Source: Brachionus koreanus
Taxonomy: Eukaryota; Rotifera; Eurotatoria; Ploima; Brachionidae
NCBI GenBank assembly: GCA_016987375.1
Contig: PJRA01000077.1
Location: 691,744 to 755,743, forward strand
Direction: 5' to 3'
Length of the DNA: 64,000 nucleotides
The notes under the pieces were generated by a model. That model was not told the origin of the DNA, ran no database searches, and saw only the letters and a program-made list of their open reading frames with translations. The position numbers were made by a program, and so were the translations under genes. Each line of letters begins with the position of its first letter. Within the stretch, counting starts at the first letter, position 1. Positions 12,530 through 23,191 of the stretch are shown one piece after another.

Positions 12530-14506
12530 TTGGCAAAAAATTAAAATAAATTTTGTTTAAATTTTTTTTATTTTTAGGAAAAATTATAATTTAAACACAT
12601 GCTCAGACTATTTTAATGAAAAAACAATTATTTGTATATGTACATGCTTTTTTTAATTAAAAAAAATATGTCTAAACTAACTTAACAAACTTTGTTTTAA
12701 AATTTTTGAATTTAAATTAATAAAAAAATTGAGTGTTAAAATAGAGTCTAAAAAATTAGATTTATGGTTAGTTATTTGATTAATAATTGCAAAACTACTC
12801 AAGCAAGCTCTGCATTTTGAAAAAATAATTCCAATGTTACTATCTAATTCCTCTGATCTCACAAAAAAAAACAACTAGACAAATGAAAATATCTTAATCA
12901 AATTTAATAAATCCAATATACGGTAATTTCTGAAATTTTGACACTATTTTTTAATTAATATTTTAAAATGAAAAAGATGCAAAATTAACTGATAGAGTGT
13001 TTTTAAATCTTTAATAAAAGACACCAAAAAAATTTCAAAAAGACAGGGTGAGGATTAAAAACAAATAAAAAAAGTGAAACCATATATTTTTTATGTATTT
13101 TAATCTTTTTTTTTTGTTTTTAATCCTCATCCAAAAAGACAAAAAAATCGCTGTTTAGTCTTAGGTACGCATTTTATTCTGTCACTAGTGGTAAAAATTA
13201 AGATTTTTGACATTTTTTTTTGCATTTTAAAGCTATTTATAGTTTTTAAATTCTTTATTTATTAAAAAAAAATTTTTTTCGTAATGATTAAAAAAAAATT
13301 AAATTGATTAAAATTGTATAACTTTATTATATTTCAATAAAAAAATTGAAAAATGATTTTTATCTTTTCAATTAAAAATTTGAGATTTTCAGACTATTAT
13401 TTAGCTTTTTAGTTAAAATTGATATAGAATTTTCATTTAAAGTGTTATCGACCAACTTCTTAGAGAGCAAAAAAAAAGTTGAAGAATGTTCTGGTCGGAT
13501 ACTTAACTTTGTTAAGCGTTAAGCCTAACAAAGTCATATTAAAAATTTTGGTTTGAATATTAAACTAAACTAATATAAATTATAAAATAATAAAAATTAT
13601 TATAGTAAATATAGATTAAAAAAATCATCATCAAAAAACACGAAAATTTAGATATATGAAGAAAAAAAGACTCATCAAAATTTTTTTTCTTCCATTAAAT
13701 TTTTTAATCACAATCAATTTAATTTATCAATCTTAAAAATAATCTGGAAAAATAGCTCAGGAAACAGTTGAATTTACTGTCATAGCTTTAAAGAAGCTTT
13801 ATCCAAAAAAATCGCAGTATTATTATACTATTACTACTACTAAATTAAAAATTGAAAAAAAATATTTTAATACAAGTTGGCTATGTAAATTTTTAGTACA
13901 AAGAGAATAATAATTATAATAATAATAATGATAATTTTTCTAATTGTGTAAAAATGGATTTCCAAATAGTACAATTATATTGTAAAAATTTGTAAAAACG
14001 AATTCTAAAAGCTCTGCAAAGAATCTTCATTTTTTTGTAAAATGCGCATCATTAAAATTAATTTCGATAAAATTTGCAATAAATTGCTTAGTTTTTGCAG
14101 AGCTTTGAATCCATTTTAACAAAATAGTTAACTTTTACCACTATTTTTTTTTTGCACCAAAATAAAGTATCTTTTAATCATTATCTGGAATTTATTATTT
14201 ATTATTCTAAGCACTCAAAAGCCTAAGTGATTTTTCGACCCATTTTATTTGATTTTTTTTCTTTTTTTCAATGAAAATAAAATTATGTTGTAATGAAAAC
14301 TAAATAATTTAGTAATATATTATTTTTTATTTAAGATATGTTTGAAAAAAAAAATTATAAAAAATGATTAAATTTATTGATTAAAAAACAAAGTAGTAAG
14401 GAAGTAACAAAAGGGATTCAAAAGTCTCGGTCTTTGAGTTTTAGCAGCAATTAGTAAATACAATATTTGAATTCTACCATAATCTAATCAATTATTTTCA
14501 TTTACA
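12530..14506. other. Intergenic, no gene recognised
   Basis: AT-rich sequence between the 5' end of WDR75 and the 3' end of the receptor gene. Apart from the inverted repeat at 13046-13132, I see no coding frame or RNA gene. Confidence 0.45.
13046..13132. repeat. Imperfect inverted repeat (hairpin)
   Basis: The left arm at 13046-13074 (gggtgaggattaaaaacaaa...) is nearly the reverse complement of 13105-13132 (...gtttttaatcctcatcc), with a ~30-nt AT-rich spacer. Arms of about 28 bp could come from a tiny MITE. The flanking words aaaaagac occur on both sides. Confidence 0.6.
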
Positions 14507-16837
14507 TCAGCTAATTATTTGCATTTTAAATTTAGAAAATTTAGAAATAATATTTTTTATGAATAATTTAAATTTATATTTAAAAATTTCATTTAAACTT
14601 AAATAAATAATAGTGTGATAAGAGCACTTAATTAGATAGAAGCTAGTAGCTAATTGAAGAAAATTGGTGCATATTTTTGTAAACATGGTGCATTTTTCAG
14701 TAAGAAAAATTTCTAAAAGAACATAGAGTGAAATGGAAAATTCCGAAAGGTTAAGAAACAACAAAACCACTAAGTTAATGCATATTGCCAGTTTTTTTTT
14801 AAGCTCATTTCGTTTTACATTTTCCACTTTGCCAAAATTAATCTTCTTCATTAGTTTCAATTTGGTTTGTAGATAATTATGAAATTTGAATAGCAAAATT
14901 AGATCAATTGATACAATTAAAATACACAATAGAATATTGTTGAGAAAAAAATTTAGAGTAAAAATAAAATAGAAAAGTCTATCTTTAGAGTCCAATATAG
15001 GCATGCTTGTTGGTATAGGTATGAAGTTAGAAGAGTGAGACAATATGTTGTTAAATGATAGCTTGACTGGAAAGTCGGGATAGAAGGCAAAATCTTTGAC
15101 AAAAAAATAGCTATTTGCTTCGGATGTTAGCAATTTTTCAACATGAATGAGAAGAATAAATAGAAAAAATATAATCTTTACCAAAAGGCGTAAATTTGAT
15201 GACATGTTAGACCATTTTTTGATGATATTCAAAATAGCTGTACTTTCACCTAACATAATGTATCTATCCAGCGATGTTAGAACCATTAAAATATTTGATA
15301 TTGACTTGAGAATGCTGTTGACAAAATCAACCATCACTATTTCAAAATATTGCCAAAAAAGGGACCTTTTGATTGATGAACAATAAGGTCCAGTAAAGAA
15401 TATGCATACATTTGTCAAATGAAACATATAGATAAAACAATAGGCAAAATTTATTGTTGAATTAAAAAAAATTAATCTATAAGTTGTTCTATTTAGATGT
15501 TTATTTTTATCATTGTTGTGTCTAGAATATAATAAAGAACATAAGTTTAAAATGTTTGTTACCATTCCACTTAGACACAAAGCCGGAAAAATAAAAAGAT
15601 TAATAAAATTTAATATTTCTGTATTTTGATAAAAATCCAATGTATCCAGGACAAAACTTCGAGCTAGTTTATTGTCACAATTAGCCATTAATATGTCAAA
15701 GTCACAAGTCATTTTTTGATTAGAGAGACACATTAGTGAATTAAGATTACAAATTTTTTCACTTATATTTCTGTCTTTATGTTGTAGTAGCCATTTGATG
15801 GTACAAGAAAGATGCAAGTTTTCAAACTGAACAATAATAGACCTATTTTTGGGATATTTTTTAAATAAACAAAAATCTTGATCGGGAAATGAATAAAAAT
15901 CATTAAATCTAAACTCTAGTCTCAAATTTTTTTCATTTTTGTTCAAAAAGTCAAAGAGCCAGTTATGAGTGTTATGAGACAGCAAGGCTGCAAAGTTTGT
16001 TATTTGCAGACCAAGACAATTTATGTTAACAAATGCGAATAAGCTATCTTTTTCGATTTGTTTTAAAGTTCCGCTCAGAGTTAAAGTATTTATATCATTG
16101 AATAAATTTTTTTCAAATAAATTTTTTGTTAATTTAAACATGTAAAATTTGAACAAAACAAAATCAATTTTTAAATTAATTGTTTGATTTAATTTTAGAA
16201 AAGTTAAATAATTCCTATTGACCAAAGTGTTTGAGATGCCCAAGAACGTTAGAGACACAAGACTTAGATTTTGAAAAATCAATGGACATGTATTTGCATG
16301 GTATTTGACCGTAAAAGAAAAAGTTATAGATTTTAAATGTTGAAATGCTTGAAAATTAGACTTTTGATGACATGAATGGAGGGCTTTTTTGTTAAAAAAA
16401 AATTTCAATTCAGTGTAGTGAAATTCTACTGAAGTTTTGCTCATTTTTGATATTTTTCTCAAACAAGACAAATTTATGTCAATAGCTTTAATGCTGGCCA
16501 ATTTGATGTAAAATTGCGTTCCCAACATTTTTGATTCAAAATTTAGTTTTAAATCATTGTCTAAAATGAGGCCTTGTTCGGCCACTAGGTTTATGTTTTC
16601 GAATGAAATTCGGCTACTTTTAATGCATTCTACTTCAATTTGATCAAATGAGCGTATATGGTAAAACTCTAGTGTAGTCTTGAAACGGCCTTTTGAATCA
16701 GTCCAAGTTGATAGTACAAATCCACTTTTTTTCATGTACGAAGAACATTTTGAGATATTGAGAATATTTTGATAATTATTCAAAAGGCCTGCTTTTATAA
16801 ATGAGAATGAAACGATTAGAAAAATTAATTTTAACAT
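14507..16837 (-). CDS. Intronless seven-transmembrane receptor with large secreted-type ectodomain
   Basis: Encodes 776 aa in one exon. Residues 1-16 form a signal peptide. Residues ~20-400 form a Cys-containing ectodomain with many N-x-S/T sites and leucine-spaced segments loosely like leucine-rich repeats (for example LTLSGTLKQI). From ~409 to the end there are seven hydrophobic segments. Class-A (rhodopsin-like) marks include Asn428 in TM1 within GMVTN and Asp524-Arg525-Tyr526 after TM3. The layout recalls LRR-bearing glycoprotein-hormone or relaxin-type receptors, but I do not see clean LRRs and cannot assign a ligand. Intronless receptors of this kind often belong to lineage-expanded chemosensory-like families; that role is inference. 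The frame is intact. Confidence 0.8.
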   Translation of the reverse strand: MLKLIFLIVSFSFIKAGLLNNYQNILNISKCSSYMKKSGFVLSTWTDSKGRFKTTLEFYHIRSFDQIEVECIKSSRISFENINLVAEQGLILDNDLKLNFESKMLGTQFYIKLASIKAIDINLSCLRKISKMSKTSVEFHYTELKFFFNKKALHSCHQKSNFQAFQHLKSITFSFTVKYHANTCPLIFQNLSLVSLTFLGISNTLVNRNYLTFLKLNQTINLKIDFVLFKFYMFKLTKNLFEKNLFNDINTLTLSGTLKQIEKDSLFAFVNINCLGLQITNFAALLSHNTHNWLFDFLNKNEKNLRLEFRFNDFYSFPDQDFCLFKKYPKNRSIIVQFENLHLSCTIKWLLQHKDRNISEKICNLNSLMCLSNQKMTCDFDILMANCDNKLARSFVLDTLDFYQNTEILNFINLFIFPALCLSGMVTNILNLCSLLYSRHNNDKNKHLNRTTYRLIFFNSTINFAYCFIYMFHLTNVCIFFTGPYCSSIKRSLFWQYFEIVMVDFVNSILKSISNILMVLTSLDRYIMLGESTAILNIIKKWSNMSSNLRLLVKIIFFLFILLIHVEKLLTSEANSYFFVKDFAFYPDFPVKLSFNNILSHSSNFIPIPTSMPILDSKDRLFYFIFTLNFFLNNILLCILIVSIDLILLFKFHNYLQTKLKLMKKINFGKVENVKRNELKKKLAICINLVVLLFLNLSEFSISLYVLLEIFLTEKCTMFTKICTNFLQLATSFYLIKCSYHTIIYLSLNEIFKYKFKLFIKNIISKFSKFKMQIIS

Positions 16838-19201
16838 TTTAATTTAAAAATTTTATTTTTGTTATGAATTCATGTTTTTTTAAAAACAAAAAATGTGGAC
16901 ATTTGATAATTTAATTTTTAGACACTCAGACATTAGGTATAGAATTAATCCAATTTTATTTAATGTATTTTTTAAATTATGGAAAAAATATTTACTTCTA
17001 TTTTTGATTTTTTAGTTGTTTTTTATGAACAATTTAATCTAAGGAAATATTATTTTTTTCAAGACTAAGAGTGAAATTTAAGCGGATAAGTAAGAAAAAA
17101 TCTCATTTTTCTATTATTAAATTTAAAAGTGAAATAAGAGTTTAGGTAATTTTAAGAGGACTAGACATTCAATTATTTTATTACTTAAGTACTATGATGC
17201 CAAGATATTTATAACAAGGAATTCAATTTTTTTAATTATAATTTCATGGTTAATCTACAGGTATATGCCCATGCATCAAAAGACTGATTAAAACTTAATT
17301 TGTTTATTTCATTATTAGAAAACTAATTATTTATTTTAAGAATATATTAAAATATAAAATTGAATAAAATTTTTGAGTTAATTGTTATTTGAAAAAATTA
17401 ACAATAAGATATTTAATTTAAATAATTTAAATTTTGAAACAAAATCTTAAAAAAATTAAATTTGTGTTATTGAAAATTGAAAGCTTAAATATTGAATCTT
17501 GATCCCAAAGAAATTCATTATTTATTAATGATTAAAAAATGGATATTTATAAATATGCAAAATGTTCAGTTGAATGAGGAATATGGCATATGTTTGAAAT
17601 TTTGTGGACTTATTCATCAACATATATTCAGCCTTTAAATTATGTCTCCTACTATTTAAATAGTTTATTCTGATTAAGAAAATACAAACTCATTTTTAAA
17701 TCATACCAGCTTATTTCAATTCATATTCTCTTTAGAATGATAAACTTAAAATATTTTTGACTTTAAATAATCTAAACTTTATGGTTTTTTTCCAAGAAAA
17801 ATGTCCTTGAAAAATGTAAAAAAGCAGCTAAGTAAAATTTTTGAGCAATTTTTCAATTTGCTATTTCTTCTCAAAAGTTAATATACGCAATTAAATTGAA
17901 TCGCATGATCGTTCTAATATTTTTTATTAAGTTTTTGTCAAGCTTTAATGAACACCCATTAATGATGAATGATTTCTGTATACGCAAATGTTTAGAACAA
18001 GTAAGGAAAAAAAATTTATTAGTTTGATTAGAAAACAAATATTAAAGTTTAAGATTACCAATCTCAAAACAAAAGTCAAAGAAAAAAATTTCTTGTTTTA
18101 CTTAATTTTTTATTTTTTCAAAATTTAAAATTTCAAGTTTTAAGTTTAATAAATAGACAAGTGCCCATATCATAGCCGATTGATTAAAGCTTCATTTATT
18201 CTAGTTAAATAGACCTATATCATAAAATTTATGCGTCTTATAAAAAGGTTGGATATTTCTGATTTTAGCATCTTTGTAATTCTAAAACTTAAGATCATAT
18301 TATATGTTAAAATAAACATAATTGACATGATATGAATGTCAGTATAAAGATCACTACTTGTGATGAAAGGTGCATCTTTTTTCGAAATTATGATTATAGA
18401 AATCAATTAATTGGACCCATTTCAACCAGCTCAGCCAGTCGTGAAAAGAGGACACTTTGATAAAGAAATAATATTGAATTGTGTTTTTGATTGAATTTCC
18501 AAGGGTTAATTCACTTTGATCTCATTCCGCACGTTGGTGCTATAAATGAAAGATTTGAACGAATGTTTGCTTTACTTCAAGAAAAATGTCTTTCTTTGGA
18601 CAATCGACAGCTAAGCTTGGTTCTTCAAAATAAGCTAGATCTCATACAGCTGGATGAACAATGATCAAGTCAATAAAAATCAAATTAATATCATTGTAAA
18701 TTTAAGATTGAATGCTGCATACTTGTTTCACCAAATAAATATATTCTTAAAAAAATAATTTTTAATTTCAAATAAATAAAATTTAGTTTTTAGTAAAAAT
18801 TAGATGAAAAAATTGAAGTTATCTTTATTTTTATTGCAAATTTAAAGCTTTTTTTAGATACTTTTTTAATTACAAGAAATTCATTTTCAAAAATGTTTCT
18901 ACAAATACAAGTATTAATATAATTTAAATAGAAAAAAAAACGTATATATTTTTTATGAAATTATCTTTTAAATGCACTTGTCAAAACCGAAAGCTAAAAT
19001 AAAAAATAATAATTTTTTCTAAATTTGTTTTTAATCTATATTAATTTATTAAAAACTACTTGAGAAATAAAAAACACTTTGAATTATCTAAAATAAAACT
19101 AACACCCAATTTAAAGCCATATATACATATAAAAATAAGTAGACTATTTTTAAAACTCTTATCAAAAATTTAAATCATAAAATTAGAATTTTCAACAAAT
19201 A
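16838..19201. other. Intergenic, mostly featureless
   Basis: AT-rich spacer between the divergently transcribed receptor (-) and ACMSD (+). The only coding-like piece is the relic at 18496-18664. Confidence 0.45.
18496..18664 (+). pseudogene. Unidentified short coding relic
   Basis: A frame ending in TGA at 18662-18664 reads LIPHVGAINERFERM, then LLQEKCLSLDNRQLSLVL. Its composition is far more protein-like than the surrounding sequence. It has no start codon or splice context. I do not recognise the parent protein; it may be a transposon or gene fragment. Confidence 0.35.
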
Positions 19202-20947
19202 ATGAAAGTTGACATACACACCCATATTCTTCCGTCCAGATTGCCCGATCTAAAATCGCGCTATGGCTGTGCCGGATGGATAAACATAAGACCAAATGAA
19301 CAGGATCCAAATTGTGCCGACATGTACAAGGACGATAAGTTTTTTCGCCGTATTGAAAAAAATTGCTGGTGTTTGCCGGAGCGATGTTGCGACATGGGCA
19401 AAACAAACGTAAGTGCTCAAGTACTGTCAACAGTGCCGGTTATGTTCAACTACTGGGCAAAGCCCGAGCATACATTAGACCTGTGTCACTTACTAAACGA
19501 TGACATGGCATTTCAAATAAGAGAAAATCAACAAAATCAAGCCCGCCTCTACGACCTGAACAATTCTCATCGTGAACAAAAATTTTTTGCTTTCGGCACA
19601 CTGCCAATGCAAAAACCCGAATTGGCCATTGAAGAAATGAGCCGATGTGTTAACGACCTTGGATTTAAAGGCTTTCAGATTGGAAGTCACATTAATGAAT
19701 GGAATTTGGACGAAAAAAAACTTTATCCCATTTGGAAAGTAAAAAAAAACAAAAATTTTTTTTTTTTTTTTAAATATTTTTTATTTTTGAGAGAGCGGAA
19801 GATCTTAATTGTGCAATATTTGTGCATCCATGGGACATGGAACATGTAAGTCGAACTAGTAAATACTGGTTGCCATGGCTAGTCGGCATGCCGGCTGAAA
19901 CTTGTACAGCAATTTGTAGCATTTTGATGGGAAATGTGTTGGCACAGTTTCCACGTTTGAAAATTTGTTTTGCTCACGGTGGCGGATCTTTTCCTTTTAC
20001 CATAGGCCGCATTCAGCACGGATACGACATGAGGCCCGATCTGTGCGCCACAGAATGCTCCATTGCTCCTAAAGAATTTCTTGGAAAATTCTACACAGAC
20101 TCGCTGGTGCACAGTCAAGAATCGCTGAAGCTTTTGGTCAAAGTTATCGGTGAGGATAGAATTATGCTAGGCACTGATTATCCCTTTCCTCTAGGCGAAC
20201 TTTCTCCCGGATCTCTCATCCAATCTTCCGACTTCAATCAATCAATTAAGGTTTTTTTTTTTTCATATTCTAATGGAGCATAATTGTGAATTAAGCGTGT
20301 AAGTTAAATGACCGACTTAATGAATCTCGATTTTAGGCCTAATTAGTCAAAAGTGTTCAAATAATTTTTTTGATTCTTGTTTTGTTTATTTCAAAGCAAT
20401 GATTTATTATTTGAAAAAATAAAGAAAAAATATTGTAAAAATTTTTTTTCTAAAAATTAGGTTCTGCTTGAACAGGTTGTAGACATGCAAAATGCGCACT
20501 TAATATTAGACTTAATAAATGATGCTTTCTATTTAATTATCTAAATTTTTTAGTTATTTTTTGTAGAGACTAGTTAGTTATTAAACAATAGATAGATAAT
20601 ACCTAACCCTTAGGCATATCTGATATTAATATAATTAATCTAAAACTCATTTGTAAATAAATATCTTTTTATTTTTTGTTGTGGTTGTTTTGTGCTGCTT
20701 GGTTTTTAAACAAATAAGTATTTTATTTTTTTTTTCATTTTTATTTTTTATTCTTTATTACATCATTAGAGTAAATATGAACTATTTATTTCAATTCTAT
20801 ATTGCATAAGTATTAATAAATCATAATTGTGTTCCATTTAATTGATTTAAAACTAAACAAAAAACAAAAGATTATCTTTATTTTTATTTTAAGGATAAAT
20901 TGTTGTATAAAAATGCAATGAATTTTTTAGGTGTACAAACACCGTAA
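19202..20947 (+). CDS. ACMSD: ACMSD, 2-amino-3-carboxymuconate-6-semialdehyde decarboxylase
   Basis: Three exons, 19202-19738, 19792-20250 and 20894-20947, all joined in phase 0, give 349 aa (human 336). The enzyme decarboxylates 2-amino-3-carboxymuconate semialdehyde in tryptophan (kynurenine) breakdown, diverting flux from quinolinate and NAD synthesis. It is a zinc amidohydrolase with a TIM barrel. Metal and active-site motifs are present: DIHTH at residues 4-8, VHPWDM with His191, CFAHGGG, and GTDYPFPLGE with the catalytic Asp. The block ALSTVPVMF..YWAKPE is matched by VLSTVPVMFNYWAKPEHT. The last exon is tiny and lies 643 bp downstream, encoding DKLLYKNAMNFLGVQTP, which matches the family C-terminus (NALAFLGL in human). 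Introns are 53 and 643 bp. The donors GTAAAA and GTTTTT are loose. Confidence 0.95.
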
Positions 20948-23191
20948 TTTAAACTTTTTTTTTTTAAATAAATAAATTTGTTTCTAAATAAAAAAGAATT
21001 ATTTTTCTTAAAGTTCAACAAATTTACGGCTAGAAACAATAAAGTTAAATTATTGTCTGGCAACCATTGTCAAAAGGCCTCATTTAAAAACTAAAAAAAA
21101 ATTAAATTAAATTGAACGTTTGATGAAGAACAAAGCGTTCAATGTTCAATGGATTGTTGTAATCCCATGACCGGAACACAATAACTAAGCTCTGATTATC
21201 AAATTTGTTCACTAATACCTAATACTTTTTTTTTTGTTTTAGTTATGTTCTATTTAATGAAAGATTTGATCAGCATCCGATCATAAACCAAATTATTTTT
21301 ATGACTTTTTGCTAGTTAAAGTTTTAGTTGTTGTAGCAGATTGTCTACTCTACAAAAATTAACAACCCTCTTTATTTTTGCTTATACACCAAAAGCATTT
21401 AATAATTTTTATTGTGTTTGTTTTTTTTTAATGCGCAATACTGATCACATGAATAATTCAATTAACATTTTATCTAAAATTTAAATTTTTTACTCATAGC
21501 GCATTTTAACTAATTTTGAAGAAGCTTTATCTCATAGATAAAAAAATATTTTCAAAGGTCGGTAAAGAAAATTAAAATATCAGGTTAAGAGGATTATTGA
21601 TTGATTTTTTTCACTTGAAAAATAAAATACAAAATAAAAATATCACCTATCTGTTCTTATTAAATAAAAAATCTAATTAAAGTAGTTTGTTCGAACTACT
21701 GTTGATTTAATGTTATTGTCATGTTCACTAATCAGACATAGCCATTTTTTTTACAGCAAATATTTATTCTTTCTGATACAGCATTTGCAAATAAAAAAAG
21801 ACTGATTATTTCTAAATTTTATTATTATTTTATGTTTCAAGTAAGCATGGTAAATTGGTTTGCACATAATTTTATTTCATACTAAAAATTGATGATAGAA
21901 AATTAGAGTATGTCAAATTTCAAGGACATTTTCATGTAAAAATGTGAAAAAAAATTCTAATTATATCTATTATGAAAAATTGACAATGGAAATTTTTATT
22001 TCTAATAAAAAGAAAAATAAATTAGAATGCTTATCTATGTATTCACTATTTTGGCGATAAAAGTTTAATTAACGTTTAGAATTAAAATGAAAAGCCTCAA
22101 GTTTAGATGAATAAGCTCGCGTTTGATTACATAATTGAAAATTGAATATAAAGCCAAGTTATTAGCGGCTAGAAAAAAAAAATAAGAAAAATAAAGTATT
22201 GGTAATCTTGAGGTATTAAAGCAACGCTTCAAATTCAATTCATTGTCAAGATTGTTTGTTAAAACCATAAAATACAACAAGAAAAGATTGTTTTAATATG
22301 ATATGCTAAAAAATTGGCAAAGAGAGCGCAATAGAGAAAATTAACTATGCGCTTTTAGTTTGTTAGATTTTCATTTGAAGAATATAGTTTTCAAATTTAT
22401 ACCAATTTGAAGCATAATTTCATAAAATATTATTAATATCAAGCAATTAGTTTAAAAACTGTTTGCTTTGTGAATGCTTTACTGGGTCTTTGTTTCGCCA
22501 AGGGATTCCAACTATTTAGAGGCCCTAGAGCCGCCCTAGCTAAGTTTTTGCAAATTGTTTTTCACCTGTTCATCCATAGTGAAGCTTTTCTAAAGTTTAA
22601 TGCAAATTATGACAAATAATGTAATTCGTATACCGAATAGAAATACGAAAAATAATTTAAGGTGAATTAGTTAGAGCCAAAATTCTCAAATGACAGTCTT
22701 TGTTTCTATAAAACACTAAATATTTGCGCAAGTATTTTTTATTTTTTAGATTTTTCTGCAACTTTATCTAAAACAAATTTGATAAGGACTAGAAAAGTTG
22801 CAGTTATCTCTCTTTTTTTTCGTTTAAATGTCATTTATACGCAGGCGCCTAGACCTGTTTTTTTAAACAAACGTCAATAAAAGACTGCCAAAAGGCCGAA
22901 TAGTACACTCTTTTTTTTTCTGAATTAATTTTTTTTTTGTTTTTTAAAAAAGCTCGTCTCTAATTAGAATTTCACGGGATTAAACTAGACCCCCCTCTAT
23001 TGTTCGACTAATGCTCCAGTTTTTTCCATTTATAAACAACGTGTAAATAGTTGTTTTTCTATTGTATTTAAGGTGAGATTTTTGAATAGAACAAGTGTCT
23101 GACGCGACTGATCACTTTCAAATGTCAGCTTGCTAAAGGTGGATTTAATTTTTGTTGCTGTTGTTCACTTTAGATTTAATGAGCGCTCCCG
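20948..23191. other. Intergenic, no gene recognised
   Basis: About 2.2 kb of AT-rich sequence. Short open frames (for example 22065-22280 on minus) are hydrophobic, low-complexity products of base composition. At 23152-23174 a pyrimidine-rich run ends in ctttag, a good splice acceptor just before the RNF144 start. Confidence 0.45.
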
